Shown in pieces: positions 33,067-41,953 of a stretch of DNA of 64,000 bases. Both the position numbers and the translations under genes were made by a program. Under the pieces are notes generated by a model that saw only the letters and a program-made list of their open reading frames with translations, was not told the DNA's origin and ran no database searches. The stretch covers positions 1 to 64,000 of the forward strand of contig NZ_QRCU01000031.1 of NCBI RefSeq assembly GCF_003369445.1. Reading direction: 5' to 3'. The DNA comes from Arthrobacter silvisoli (GTDB taxonomy: Bacteria; Actinomycetota; Actinomycetes; Actinomycetales; Micrococcaceae). Every line of letters begins with the position of its first letter. Positions within the stretch are counted from its first letter, which is position 1.

Positions 33067-33570
33067 ATGACAACGGAGTCACTCACCACCGAGCCCGCGC
33101 TCAAAGGGCGGGTTGCCCGGTCCGTGCTGGCGGGGATCGGTGCTTTCGTCGCCGTCGGCGTCTACGTGCTGGTCAGCTCCATCGGGCTCGGCCTCTGGAC
33201 GACCCTCGGACCCGGACCCGGGCTGTTCCCGTTCGCCATGGGTGTCCTGCTGGTCGCGATGTCGGCCGTGTGGCTCGTCCAAGAGCTGAGGAACCCGAGC
33301 GAAACGACGGAGGGCGTCGACCGCGGACTGGTGCTCGCCGTCGTCGTGAGCCTTGCGGTCCTGGCCGGGGTGCTGGACCTGATCGGCTTCCAGCTGAGCA
33401 TGTTCCTCTTCCTGATGTACCACCTGAAGGTGCGCGGACGCAGGGGCTGGCCCTCTTCGCTGATCATCGCGCTCGCCGGCAGCGTGGGGGCGTTCTACGC
33501 CTTCAACTACGGGCTCAACGTCACCCTGCCCACCGCGGGCATCCCCCTGCTGAACTCGATCGGACTCTAG
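33067..33570 (+). CDS. tctB: Tripartite tricarboxylate transporter, small membrane subunit TctB
   Basis: 167 aa from ATG at 33067 with AAGGAA upstream. Four hydrophobic helices: SVLAGIGAFVAVGVYVL, GLFPFAMGVLLVAMSAVWLV, LVLAVVVSLAVLAGVLDLIG and SLIIALAGSVGAFYAFNYG, with the typical GPGLFP motif of TctB. It is immediately followed by TctA. The small subunit is required with TctA for uptake of tricarboxylates or other organic acids captured by TctC. First gene of a long plus-strand operon facing the IclR gene. Confidence 0.9.
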   Translation: MTTESLTTEPALKGRVARSVLAGIGAFVAVGVYVLVSSIGLGLWTTLGPGPGLFPFAMGVLLVAMSAVWLVQELRNPSETTEGVDRGLVLAVVVSLAVLAGVLDLIGFQLSMFLFLMYHLKVRGRRGWPSSLIIALAGSVGAFYAFNYGLNVTLPTAGIPLLNSIGL

Positions 33571-33572
33571 AA

Positions 33573-35075
33573 GTGGACACCCTTAACGAACTGATCGGCG
33601 GCTTCGCCGCCGCCATGACGTGGCAGAACCTGGTCTTCGCCTTCCTTGGCTGCCTGCTGGGCACCATCATCGGCGTGCTGCCAGGCATCGGCCCCGTTGC
33701 CGGCGTCGCCCTGCTGATTCCGCTCACCATGAACCTGGACGCCACCGGCGCGATCATCATGCTCTGTGCCATCTTCTATGGCACGGCCTACGGCGGAACC
33801 ATCACGAGCGTCCTGCTGAACACGCCGGGCGAGGCGGCCTCCGCGATCACCACGATCGACGGCTACGCCATGACCAAGATCGGCAAGGCCGGTGCCGCGC
33901 TGACGATTGCCGCCGTCGGATCCTTTGTGGGCGGAACCATCGCGACGTTGGGCCTGGTCGCGGCTGCCAAGCCCCTGGGCGAGATGGGCCTGATGGTCGG
34001 CCCGCCGGAGTTCTTCGCGCTGATGGTGGTGGGCATCTCCCTGCTCGTGGCCCTGGCCGGCAAGTCTATGGTCAAGGCACTCATCTCCGGCGCCCTGGGC
34101 CTGCTCATCTCCATGGTGGGCATCGATCCCGTGGCCGGCGCACCCCGCTTCACTTTCGGTTCGGACAACCTCCTGGACGGCGTGAGCTTCGTGGCCGTGA
34201 TCGTGGGCGTCTTCGGGCTCTCCGAAATCCTGTCCTACCGCAAGGACTCGGCTGCCTCGATCGTCCACGCCCCCGGCCTGCGGTCCCTGCTCCCGAACCG
34301 GACCGAATGGCGCCGCAGTGCGCCGTCGATGGCCCGCGGGACCGGCATCGGCTTCGGCCTTGGCCTGATCCCGGGAATGACCGGCTCGGTGTCCTCACTC
34401 TTGGCCTACGTTGCCGAGAAGAAGTTCTCCAAGCACCGCAACGAGCTGGGCCACGGTGCCATCGAGGGCGTGGCAGGGCCGGAGACGGCCAACAATGCCC
34501 ACGCCAACGCCGCCCTGATTCCGCTGTTCACTCTCGGCATCCCCGCCTCGCCCACCATCGCCGTGTTGATGGGCGCGTTCCTTCAGCAGGGCCTCACCCC
34601 GGGGCCCACGCTGTTCACCGAACACTCGGAAATGGCCTGGGCCATCATCGCGAGCCTCTTCATCGGCAACCTGCTGCTGCTCCTGCTCAACGTTCCGCTG
34701 GTAGGCCTGTGGACCTCGATCCTCCGGGTGCCGGCCTCCATCCTCACCGCCATGATCCTGCTCTTCATGGTGATCGGCGCCTACACCATCAACTTCAACG
34801 TCTTCGACGTATTCGTCATGATTGCCTTCGGCCTCCTGGGCCTGGCACTGAGGCACCTGGACATCCCGCTGGCACCGATGGTCCTGACCCTGGTGCTCGG
34901 ACCCCTCATGGAACGCTCGCTGCGCGAGTCACTCGAGATTTCGCAGGGCGACTTCGGCATCTTCCTCAACCGCCCCATCTCGATGGTGCTGATCGGCGTC
35001 GGCGTCCTGATCGTCCTCAGCCCGCTCCTGAAGCTGCGCAAACCCAAAGCCCTCAACGAAGACCCCGAAACCTGA
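33573..35075 (+). CDS. tctA: Tripartite tricarboxylate transporter, large permease TctA
   Basis: 500 aa from GTG at 33573, two bases after the tctB stop. About twelve membrane segments. The family signature TGAIIMLCAIFYGTAYGGTI followed by SVLLNTPGEAAS is near residue 50, preceded by GVLPGIGPVAGVALL. It is the substrate-translocating subunit of the TTT system. The direct contact with tctB and the following tctC leave little doubt about the role; the organic acid transported is not known. Confidence 0.94.
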   Translation: MDTLNELIGGFAAAMTWQNLVFAFLGCLLGTIIGVLPGIGPVAGVALLIPLTMNLDATGAIIMLCAIFYGTAYGGTITSVLLNTPGEAASAITTIDGYAMTKIGKAGAALTIAAVGSFVGGTIATLGLVAAAKPLGEMGLMVGPPEFFALMVVGISLLVALAGKSMVKALISGALGLLISMVGIDPVAGAPRFTFGSDNLLDGVSFVAVIVGVFGLSEILSYRKDSAASIVHAPGLRSLLPNRTEWRRSAPSMARGTGIGFGLGLIPGMTGSVSSLLAYVAEKKFSKHRNELGHGAIEGVAGPETANNAHANAALIPLFTLGIPASPTIAVLMGAFLQQGLTPGPTLFTEHSEMAWAIIASLFIGNLLLLLLNVPLVGLWTSILRVPASILTAMILLFMVIGAYTINFNVFDVFVMIAFGLLGLALRHLDIPLAPMVLTLVLGPLMERSLRESLEISQGDFGIFLNRPISMVLIGVGVLIVLSPLLKLRKPKALNEDPET

Positions 35076-35130
35076 TCCGCCAAACCTCACCGCACAACCC
35101 CCAGCACCACCCCTTCAAAGGAGAAGAACC

Positions 35131-36135
35131 ATGCCCCGTATCCGCATCGCCGCGGCAGCCGTTGCCGCCGCAGCACTCTTCGCACTCACCGCTTGCGGCA
35201 GCAATGCCGGTGCCGCCAACTCGGCGGGAGACGCCTTCCCGAAGAAGGGAAAGTCGATCGAACTGATCGTTTCCTTCTCCTCCGGCGGCGCCGTGGACAC
35301 CGCAGCCCGGCTCGTCCAGCCGATCCTTGAAAAGGAACTCGGAACCAACGTCGAGGTGGTCAACAAGCCCGGGGCCGGCGGACAGATCGGCTACACCCAA
35401 CTGACCAGCGCCAAGCCGGACGGCTACACCATCGGCGCCACCGGTTCCCCGTCCGTCGTCGTCTCGCCGTTGGACCCGGCCCGCGGTGCCAAGTACACCC
35501 GCACCAGCTTCCAGCCCCTCGGCCGCCAGGTCATCGACCCGGCGGTGATCGCCGTCCAGCCCGACAGCCCGTACAAGACGCTCAAGGAACTGCTTGACGC
35601 GGCCAAGGCCAAGCCGAAGTCGATGACGGCCAGCACCACGGGGCTGCAGACCGGGGAGCACTTCGCCCTGGCCCAGATCCAGGAAAAGACCGGCGCCGAA
35701 TTCGCGCCCGTGCACTTCTCCGAAGGCGCCTCCCAGGCCACTACCGCCTTCCTCGGCAAGCACGTGGACATCCTGGTGGCAAACGTCAGCGACGTGACCG
35801 AGCTGTCGAAGCAGGGCAAGGCCCGCGTGCTGGGTGTCATGACCACTGAGCGTGCCCCGTCGCTGCCGGACGTCCCGACGTTCAAGGAATCCGGCTACGA
35901 CGTCGAAGCCGGCACCGTGCGCGGCTACTCCGCACCGGCGGGCCTGCCGGACGCCGTCGCCAAGAAGCTCGAAGCAGCCCTGAAGAAGGCCATTGAGGAC
36001 CCCACCGTGGTCAAGAAGATGGAGGACCTCGGGCTCCAGACCAGCTACCTTTCCGGCGCGGATTACGCACAGTTCTGGGCAGGCCAGGAGGAGGACTTCA
36101 AGAAGGTGCTTCCGCTGGTCCAGAAGAAGGATTGA
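35131..36135 (+). CDS. tctC: Tripartite tricarboxylate transporter, substrate-binding lipoprotein TctC (Bug family)
   Basis: 334 aa from ATG at 35131 with AAAGGAGAAG upstream. Lipoprotein signal with lipobox LTAC at about residue 22. The mature part is a Bug-type binding protein: KSIELIVSFSSGGAVDTAARL, NKPGAGGQIGYTQLTSAKPDGY and RGYSAPAGLPDAVAKKLE. It captures the organic acid for TctAB. The last six codons including the stop are exactly duplicated downstream. Order tctB-tctA-tctC is a little unusual compared with tctCBA but common enough in actinobacteria. Confidence 0.92.
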   Translation: MPRIRIAAAAVAAAALFALTACGSNAGAANSAGDAFPKKGKSIELIVSFSSGGAVDTAARLVQPILEKELGTNVEVVNKPGAGGQIGYTQLTSAKPDGYTIGATGSPSVVVSPLDPARGAKYTRTSFQPLGRQVIDPAVIAVQPDSPYKTLKELLDAAKAKPKSMTASTTGLQTGEHFALAQIQEKTGAEFAPVHFSEGASQATTAFLGKHVDILVANVSDVTELSKQGKARVLGVMTTERAPSLPDVPTFKESGYDVEAGTVRGYSAPAGLPDAVAKKLEAALKKAIEDPTVVKKMEDLGLQTSYLSGADYAQFWAGQEEDFKKVLPLVQKKD

Positions 36136-36153
36136 GTCCAGAAGAAGGATTGA
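36118..36153. repeat. 18-bp perfect tandem duplication across the tctC stop codon
   Basis: GTCCAGAAGAAGGATTGA occurs at 36118-36135 and again at 36136-36153. Each copy codes VQKKD and a stop in the same frame, so a back-up stop codon is created. Confidence 0.9.
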
Positions 36154-36190
36154 GTTTCCCACCCACCGCGCCACACGGAAGGCAAACACC

Positions 36191-36823
36191 ATGACTACCC
36201 CTGTCCTTGAGGACCTCGACGCCGGCTTCACCCGTCCCGGCAAGGAGGTGATCGAGCGGCTCGCCAAGCTCCCGGCCGCCAACATCGGCGATGCCATGGA
36301 CCGCCTCGGCATCGCGGACTCCGCGATCCAGGCCATCTGGCCCGGCGCCCGCCTCGCCGGCCCCGCCTTCACGGTGTGGACCCGTCCCGGCGACAACCAA
36401 GGAATCCACCGCGCATTGCAGGCGGCACAGCCCGGTGACGTGATCGTCGTCGCCGGCGGCGGGGACGAATCCCGCGCACTGCTCGGCGAACTGATCGGCG
36501 AACGCGCCATCAACCTCGGCCTGGCAGGCTTCGCCCTCGACGGCGCCGCCCGCGACGCCGAGGCCCTCCAGGGCATCGGGATGCCGGTCTTCGCCCGCGC
36601 CACCACCCCGGCCGGGCCCTACAAGAACGGCCCGTCCCGGCTCGGCACCCCGGTTTCCTTCGGCGGCGTCCCCGTGATGCCGGGCGACGTGATCATCGGC
36701 GACTCCGACGGCGTCGTGGTCATTCCGCGGGAACAGGCCGAAGCGGTCGCCGAGGCCGCCGAAGCCGTCTTTGCGGACGAAACCAGCCGCCGGGCCGCGA
36801 TCATCGCGGACCGCGCCAAGTAA
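36191..36823 (+). CDS. RraA/HMG-aldolase-like family protein
   Basis: 210 aa from ATG at 36191 with AAGG upstream. The fold signature is complete: AANIGDAMDRLG, GPAFTVWTRPGDNQGIHRAL, PGDVIVVAGGGDESRALLGELI and the metal/substrate motif FALDGAARDAEAL, as in 4-hydroxy-4-methyl-2-oxoglutarate aldolases. Related proteins include the non-enzymatic RraA, but position in an organic-acid catabolic operon favours an aldolase that cleaves a 4-hydroxy-2-oxo acid to pyruvate and a second product. The exact substrate is unknown. Confidence 0.85.
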   Translation: MTTPVLEDLDAGFTRPGKEVIERLAKLPAANIGDAMDRLGIADSAIQAIWPGARLAGPAFTVWTRPGDNQGIHRALQAAQPGDVIVVAGGGDESRALLGELIGERAINLGLAGFALDGAARDAEALQGIGMPVFARATTPAGPYKNGPSRLGTPVSFGGVPVMPGDVIIGDSDGVVVIPREQAEAVAEAAEAVFADETSRRAAIIADRAK

Positions 36824-36860
36824 GCGCCAAACAGCGCCTCAGCGCCACACAAGAAAGACA

Positions 36861-37643
36861 ATGAACATGACAGCGTGTACCGTCATCGGCCTCGGCGAAG
36901 CCGGCGCCACCTACGCGGCCGCCCTGGTCGCCGCAGGCCACCGGGTGACAGGGTTCGACCCCGTCGCTCCCACCACCCCGGCGGGCGTGACCCGGGCCGC
37001 CACCGCGGCGGAGGCCTGCAAAGGCGCGGACATCGTCCTCGTCCTCACGGGCGCCGCCGCCGCCCGCAGCGTGGCCCGCGAATGCCTTCCGGTCCTCGCG
37101 GCCGGCAGCTGCTATGCGGACTTCACCTCCTCCTCGCCGCATGTCATGCAGGAACTCGGGCAACTGCCCGCGGAGGCGCTGTTTGCCGACGTCGCCATCC
37201 TCGGTCCTGTGCCCACCCAGGGCGCGAAGACCCCCCTGATGACGAGTGGTCCGGGGGCACAGGCGGTAGCCGAACTCCTCACGCCGCTGGGTGCCGCCGT
37301 CGAAATTGCCGACGGCGAACCCGGCGCCGCCATGGCCCACAAGCTGCTGCGCAGCGTCCTCATGAAGGGCCTGGCGTCGGTGGTGGTCGAAGCGGTCAAC
37401 GCCGGCCGTGCGGCGGGCCTTGAGGAGTGGATCCGGGAACAGATCGCCCGGCAACTGGCCGGCGACGGGCAGGCCGTCATCGACAGGTTCCTCACCGGGA
37501 CGGCGAAGCACGCGCATCGGCGCTCGAAGGAAATGCAGGACACCGCCGACTACCTCTCGGCCGATCTGCAGGTGCCCGCCGAAATGACGTTCGCCTCGGC
37601 AACGGCGCTTGCCCGCATGGCCGCCGAGCCCGCCTTGAGCTGA
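36861..37643 (+). CDS. NAD(P)-dependent oxidoreductase, 6-phosphogluconate dehydrogenase-like with DUF1932-type C-terminus
   Basis: 260 aa from ATG at 36861 (AAGAAAG upstream; another ATG six bases later). N-terminal Rossmann VIGLGEAGATYAAALVAAGH and GFDPVAP; the second half is an all-helical domain with AHKLLRSVLMKGLASVVVEAVNAGRAAGL and a terminal EMTFASATALARMA, which resembles DUF1932. It probably oxidises or reduces a hydroxy/oxo acid intermediate of the operon's pathway. It is shorter than mmsB-type dehydrogenases at 23211. Confidence 0.78.
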   Translation: MNMTACTVIGLGEAGATYAAALVAAGHRVTGFDPVAPTTPAGVTRAATAAEACKGADIVLVLTGAAAARSVARECLPVLAAGSCYADFTSSSPHVMQELGQLPAEALFADVAILGPVPTQGAKTPLMTSGPGAQAVAELLTPLGAAVEIADGEPGAAMAHKLLRSVLMKGLASVVVEAVNAGRAAGLEEWIREQIARQLAGDGQAVIDRFLTGTAKHAHRRSKEMQDTADYLSADLQVPAEMTFASATALARMAAEPALS

Positions 37644-37733
37644 ACCGGCCTTGCGTTCAACCATGCATCCGGAAGAATCAGAACCCAAGGTGAACCCAAC
37701 ACCACCCCTGCAATCCCCGTCAGGAGTCCCGAC

Positions 37734-39071
37734 ATGATCGGCATCTGGGCACTCGGAGCCTACCTGGCCGTCATCCTGCTCTGGACCACCCTTGCCAAAC
37801 GGAGCGTCGGCGAGGCCATGATCATCGGCTTCCTCGTGGTGCTTCCCTTCACTGGTGCCGCCGCCGTGCAGGTCGGCTGGACGGCCCTTTACTCCGCGGC
37901 GACCGACGAGATCGTCTACGCCACCATGGCGTTCGTGTTCATGGGCTATCTCCTGGACAAGGCCGGCGTGCTGGACAGGCTCATCGATCTGTTGAACTCG
38001 CTGATCGGTGGAGTGAAAGGCGGGCCGGCCTGGGTGTCGACCGTGGCCTCGGCGGGGCTGGGCGGCGTGGTCCACAACCAGGCAGCCATTGCCGCGACGG
38101 TGGGCTCGGTGACCATCCCCTGGATGGAGAAGTCCAAGCTGGACAAGCCGTCGGCCGCCACCTTGGTGGCCGGAAACGCGGGCATGGGCATCACGTTCCC
38201 GTTCAGCGCCTCGATGTTCGTCCTGGTCGGATCCGCGACTGTGGGACCGCTGCTCAACATCAACGAGCTCGTCCTGCCCCTGCTGATCGGTGGCCTGTGG
38301 TGCTTCCTGCACCGGCTGATCGTCACCTGGCTGCTGGTCCGCAGGAGCGGGATGGCGCCGCTGGACGCCGCGCACCGGCTCACCGTCCGCTCCGCGTTCG
38401 GCCGGGGCTGGGCAACGCTGCTCCTGTTCGTTGTGGTGGCCGTCCCCTTGGTCCTCACCTCGGGTGCCGTCGCCGCGGCCCTGTCCGACTGGGCGGGCGG
38501 GGACATCACCAAATCCGTCAGCGTCATTGTCTGGATCCCGGTGGTGCTCATCATCACCGGCGTCCTGCTCGGCCGGAAGCGCCTCCCGCGCGGAGGCCGG
38601 GCCTGGTGGACCATGTTGCGCGACTCCGCCCCGCGGTTCGGCGTGGTGGGCATCACCGTGGTGTTCGCCTTCGCCGGCGCCAACGCCCTTGCAGCGACCG
38701 GACTGCCGAAGCAGATGACCGCCTTGCTCAACCAGCTCAACCTGCCCCTCTGGCTGCTGGCCATCCTGATCGGCCTGATCGTCATCGCTGTGGCAGCTCC
38801 GCTGTCCGCGACGGCAACCATGGCCGCCGTCGGGACCGTCGGCGTCGCCACGCTCGTGGCGGCAGGAGTTCCGGCGACGACGGCGGCCGTTGCGGTTTTG
38901 GTGTTTTCCTCCTGTGAGGCGGCGGTCCCGCCAGGGGGAGCCCCATTGTATGTCGCCTGCGGCATCGCCGACGTCAACCCGATCAAGACCTTCGCCAGGC
39001 TGATCACGCACTATGCCCTGCCGCTTCTGGGCATCGGCGTGCTGGTCATCCTCGGCGCCCTTCCCGTATGA
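37734..39071 (+). CDS. TRAP-type transporter, large permease (DctM-like)
   Basis: 445 aa from ATG at 37734 with CAGGAG upstream. Twelve or so hydrophobic segments with TRAP-large features: IIGFLVVLPFTGAAAVQVGW, FVFMGYLLDKAGVLDRLIDL, GGVVHNQAAIAATVGSVTIP and AVPPGGAPLYVACGIADVNP. It overlaps the next small membrane gene by 4 nt. No TRAP binding protein (DctP or TAXI) is present in the operon, so it may work with the neighbouring binding protein TctC, with one encoded elsewhere, or alone. The operon thus carries two different permease types. Confidence 0.82.
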   Translation: MIGIWALGAYLAVILLWTTLAKRSVGEAMIIGFLVVLPFTGAAAVQVGWTALYSAATDEIVYATMAFVFMGYLLDKAGVLDRLIDLLNSLIGGVKGGPAWVSTVASAGLGGVVHNQAAIAATVGSVTIPWMEKSKLDKPSAATLVAGNAGMGITFPFSASMFVLVGSATVGPLLNINELVLPLLIGGLWCFLHRLIVTWLLVRRSGMAPLDAAHRLTVRSAFGRGWATLLLFVVVAVPLVLTSGAVAAALSDWAGGDITKSVSVIVWIPVVLIITGVLLGRKRLPRGGRAWWTMLRDSAPRFGVVGITVVFAFAGANALAATGLPKQMTALLNQLNLPLWLLAILIGLIVIAVAAPLSATATMAAVGTVGVATLVAAGVPATTAAVAVLVFSSCEAAVPPGGAPLYVACGIADVNPIKTFARLITHYALPLLGIGVLVILGALPV

Positions 39072-39337
39072 GGTACTCCACCATGCACCGGATCCGACAA
39101 GCCATCCAGGCCATCTTCGTCCTGACCCTCGCGGCGCTGCTCGCGGGAGGAGTGCTCTTCGTGGTGGGCCAGGCCGTGGCGCTGGCCGCGGGCCAGGGCG
39201 GGTGGCTCGACTTCTTCGACGACGCCGTCAAGCCGCCCCTGTGCATCGCCGCCTCCGTCTGCGCCATCGCGGGGTTCCTGCTCAGCTACAAAAGCCGGCA
39301 GGAGCAGGACGTGAAGGAAGAGGCGAACACACGATGA
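39068..39337 (+). CDS. Small two-helix membrane protein coupled to the TRAP-like permease
   Basis: 89 aa; ATG at 39068 overlaps the DctM-like stop (ATGA), and its own stop overlaps the cyclase start (ATGA). Two hydrophobic segments, AIFVLTLAALLAGGVLFVVGQAVALA and LCIAASVCAIAGFLLSY, with a charged C-terminus. In TRAP systems the small DctQ subunit usually has four helices and about 160-180 residues, so this may be a reduced equivalent. Function is inferred only from the tight coupling. Confidence 0.7.
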   Translation: MRYSTMHRIRQAIQAIFVLTLAALLAGGVLFVVGQAVALAAGQGGWLDFFDDAVKPPLCIAASVCAIAGFLLSYKSRQEQDVKEEANTR

Positions 39338-40323
39338 CCGGAGCTGCAGGAACCGGGCATTACCCGGACTTCGCCGAGCTCCTCCGGCGCGAAGGCCGTC
39401 TTGCCGGAACGTCGTGGGGCCTGTTCCCGGACCCGGACCGGGGAACGCCGTCGTTCATCACCCCCGGGGCGGTTCTCGAGGCGCGGAACTGCATCCGGAG
39501 TGGAGCCGTGTTCGGCCTGGACTATCCGGCCGATGCCTTCGACCCCGGCATGTCGCTCAAGCGAGGGGCACCTCGGCACGTCATCTACTCCTCGCATCCG
39601 GCCCACCGGGACGACTATCTGGACGGGTATTACCTCCAGGGCTCTACCCAGATCGACGGCCTCCGGCACCGCCGCGCGGACGACGTCGGCTTCTACGACG
39701 GCACGCCCGACGAACAGGTCCGTGAAGGCACCCCGGACCTTGGCATCCAGGAATGGGCGGACCGGCCTATCGCCGGCAGGGGAGTGCTGCTGGACCTCGA
39801 GCGGTACCGGCGCGCCCAGGGTTCACCCATCGACCACGCGTCCGGCGAGCCGTTGGACCTTGAGCTGATCCAGGCGGCGGCCAGCGCGCAATCCGTGGCG
39901 TTCAAGCCGGGCGACATCCTCATGCTCCACACCGGCTGGTGCGAATGGTTCCTCGGCCTGGGCCTCGACGCCAGGCAGCAGCTCCGCGACAGCCACCGGG
40001 CCACGGGCGTGGCGCAGTCGGAGGAATTCGTCGCCTGGGCTTGGGACCGGCAGTTCGCCGTCCTGGCCGCCGACACGTTCGCGTTCGAATGCCTTCCGGT
40101 GGTGCCAAGCAGCCCCTATAAGGAATCGGCACCGAACGACCACGGGATGATGCACCAGCAACTCCTCGCCAAACTCGGCATGCCGCTCGGCGAACTCTGG
40201 CGGCTGGGACCCCTGGCCCGGCACATGGCAGCCGTCGGCAGCTGGGACGCCTTCGTCAGCATCAAGCCGCTCAACATCACCGGCGCCACCGGCTCGCCGG
40301 CCAACGCAGTCGCACTGACCTGA
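39334..40323 (+). CDS. Cyclase-family (kynurenine formamidase-like) hydrolase
   Basis: 329 aa from ATG at 39334, overlapping the preceding gene by 4 nt. The metal-binding region has the longer-subfamily form LQGSTQIDGLRHR in place of HxGTHxDxPxH, followed by GIQEWADRPIAGRGVLLDLERYR, KPGDILMLHTGW and NDHGMMHQQLLAKLGMPLGELW. Members of this family hydrolyse amides, lactones or isatin-like rings. In this operon it may open a cyclic or lactone substrate before the aldolase step; the substrate is unknown. Confidence 0.82.
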   Translation: MTGAAGTGHYPDFAELLRREGRLAGTSWGLFPDPDRGTPSFITPGAVLEARNCIRSGAVFGLDYPADAFDPGMSLKRGAPRHVIYSSHPAHRDDYLDGYYLQGSTQIDGLRHRRADDVGFYDGTPDEQVREGTPDLGIQEWADRPIAGRGVLLDLERYRRAQGSPIDHASGEPLDLELIQAAASAQSVAFKPGDILMLHTGWCEWFLGLGLDARQQLRDSHRATGVAQSEEFVAWAWDRQFAVLAADTFAFECLPVVPSSPYKESAPNDHGMMHQQLLAKLGMPLGELWRLGPLARHMAAVGSWDAFVSIKPLNITGATGSPANAVALT

Positions 40324-40369
40324 GCGGTCGCGCCAACTAGCCGGACGCCGGCTTTGCTAGGGTCGGAAG

Positions 40370-41407
40370 GTGCGCGCAGTAATCTTTGATACCGTCCGGG
40401 CCCAGCCCGAAGTGCGGGACGTAACCAGGCCCGAAGCGCCGGCCGGTGGTGTGGTGGTCAAAGTCATGGCGACCGGCATGTGCCGCAGCGACTGGCACGC
40501 GTGGGCAGGCCACGATGACATCGTCCTGCCCCATGTTCCGGGCCATGAACTGGCCGGCGTCATTGTCGAGACCGGTTCCGGCGTCACCCGGTGGAAGAAC
40601 GGTGACCGGGTCACGGTGCCGTTCGTCTGCGGCTGCGGGCACTGTGAGTGGTGCCTGACGGGGAACGCCCAGGTCTGCCCGGAGCAACAGCAGCCGGGCT
40701 TTACGCACTGGGGATCGTTCGCCGAGTACGTGATGCTGCACGCCGCGGACACCAATCTGGTGGCCGTACCGGAGCAGATCGATTTCGCCACCGCCGCCAG
40801 CCTGGGCTGCCGCTTCGCCACGGCCTACCGTGCCCTCGCCGCGCGGGCACAGGTCAAGGACGGCGAATGGGTGACAGTCGTGGGTGCCGGCGGCGTCGGG
40901 CTCAGCGCGGTGATGATCGCCAAGGCGATGGGCGCCAGGGTGGTCGCGGTGGACCGGAACCCCGGGGCGCTGGACGTTGCCTCCCGGCTGGGCGCCGAAC
41001 ATGTCCTGCTCGCGGACGGCACCGACATTCCCGCGGCGGTCAGCGCCATCACGGACGGCGGCAGCCACGTGGCGGTCGACGCCGTCGGCAGCGAACAGAC
41101 CTGCTCGGATGCGATTCTCAGCCTCCGCCGGCGTGGACGCCACGTCCAGATCGGGCTGCTCCCGGCGGTCGACGGCAACCCGCAGGTGCCCATGGCCAGG
41201 GTCATTGCGTGGGAACTTGACCTGCTCGGCAGCCACGGCATGGCCACCGTCGACTACCCCGGAATGATGGCGCTCATCGACCAGGGATCGTTGCAGCCGC
41301 AGCGGCTGATCGAGCGCACCATCGGCCTCGAAGAGGCCGCCGCCATGCTGCCTGGCTTCGACAAGGCATCGCCCGCCGGCATGACCATGGTCGATCCCTC
41401 CCTCTGA
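40370..41407 (+). CDS. Zinc-dependent alcohol dehydrogenase (MDR family)
   Basis: 345 aa from GTG at 40370 (AGGG 8-10 nt upstream), 46 bp after the cyclase gene. Catalytic zinc site from GMCRSDWHAW and PGHELAGV, structural zinc from CGCGHCEWC plus the cysteine in QVCPEQ, and NAD(P) site VVGAGGVGLSAVMIAKAMGA. Medium-chain alcohol dehydrogenase of normal length. It likely ends the catabolic operon. A transcript across the 46-bp gap is plausible but not certain. Confidence 0.88.
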   Translation: MRAVIFDTVRAQPEVRDVTRPEAPAGGVVVKVMATGMCRSDWHAWAGHDDIVLPHVPGHELAGVIVETGSGVTRWKNGDRVTVPFVCGCGHCEWCLTGNAQVCPEQQQPGFTHWGSFAEYVMLHAADTNLVAVPEQIDFATAASLGCRFATAYRALAARAQVKDGEWVTVVGAGGVGLSAVMIAKAMGARVVAVDRNPGALDVASRLGAEHVLLADGTDIPAAVSAITDGGSHVAVDAVGSEQTCSDAILSLRRRGRHVQIGLLPAVDGNPQVPMARVIAWELDLLGSHGMATVDYPGMMALIDQGSLQPQRLIERTIGLEEAAAMLPGFDKASPAGMTMVDPSL

Positions 41408-41439
41408 GGCGGACCGCCCGGGCAGCCGGCGGAAGCGGC

Positions 41440-41946
41440 TCAGTCCTCGAAGTCGCCCGCCGCCTTGCGGAAACGGCCCAGCACCTGGATCAGCTGCTCC
41501 ACGTCACCGTCTTCGAAGCCCGACTGGGCGAACACCTCCGCGTTGAGGGCCGTCGTCGCGCGCTTGGCCAGGGTGCGGCCCTCCGAGGTGAGCTCGATCA
41601 GGGTGGTGCGCCCGTCGGTCGGGTGCGGTGAGCGGACCACCAGTCCCGCCTTTTCCAGGCGGTCGACGGCGTTCGTCACCGAGGTGGGATGGACCTGGAG
41701 CAGGGCGCTCGCCTTGTTCATGGGCAGCGCGCCGCTGCGGGCGAAGCCGAGCAAGGCCAGCAGTTCGTAGCGCGCGAAGGTCAGGCCGAGAGGCTTGAGG
41801 ACCGACTCAATGCGGGCCGTGAGGATCTGTTGCGTGCGCATGATCGCCGTGATCGCGGCCATCGGCGCCGCGACCTCGCCCCAGCCGTGGCGCTCCCAGT
41901 TGCGGCGGGCGTCGGCAATCGGGTCGCGTGGCAGCGGGGTTCCCAT
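41440..41946 (-). CDS. MarR-family transcriptional regulator
   Basis: 168 aa from ATG at 41946. Winged helix with FARYELLALLGFARSGALPMNKAS, LQVHPTSVTNAVDRLEKAGLV and the wing SPHPTDGRTTLIELT. It is 7 bp downstream of the acyl-CoA synthetase gene on the same strand, so it is cotranscribed with and likely represses it; MarR regulators beside acyl- or aryl-CoA ligases often respond to the CoA ester. Ligand here is unknown. It converges with the alcohol dehydrogenase gene. Confidence 0.88.
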   Translation of the reverse strand: MGTPLPRDPIADARRNWERHGWGEVAAPMAAITAIMRTQQILTARIESVLKPLGLTFARYELLALLGFARSGALPMNKASALLQVHPTSVTNAVDRLEKAGLVVRSPHPTDGRTTLIELTSEGRTLAKRATTALNAEVFAQSGFEDGDVEQLIQVLGRFRKAAGDFED

Positions 41947-41953
41947 GGTGGCC

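Noticed and set aside
36801-39011. Very long minus-strand open frame (736 codons) opposite the oxidoreductase and TRAP-like genes
   Set aside because: It is rich in Gly, Arg, His and Asp with no domain pattern and is fully antisense to two well-supported genes; typical GC-rich shadow frame.
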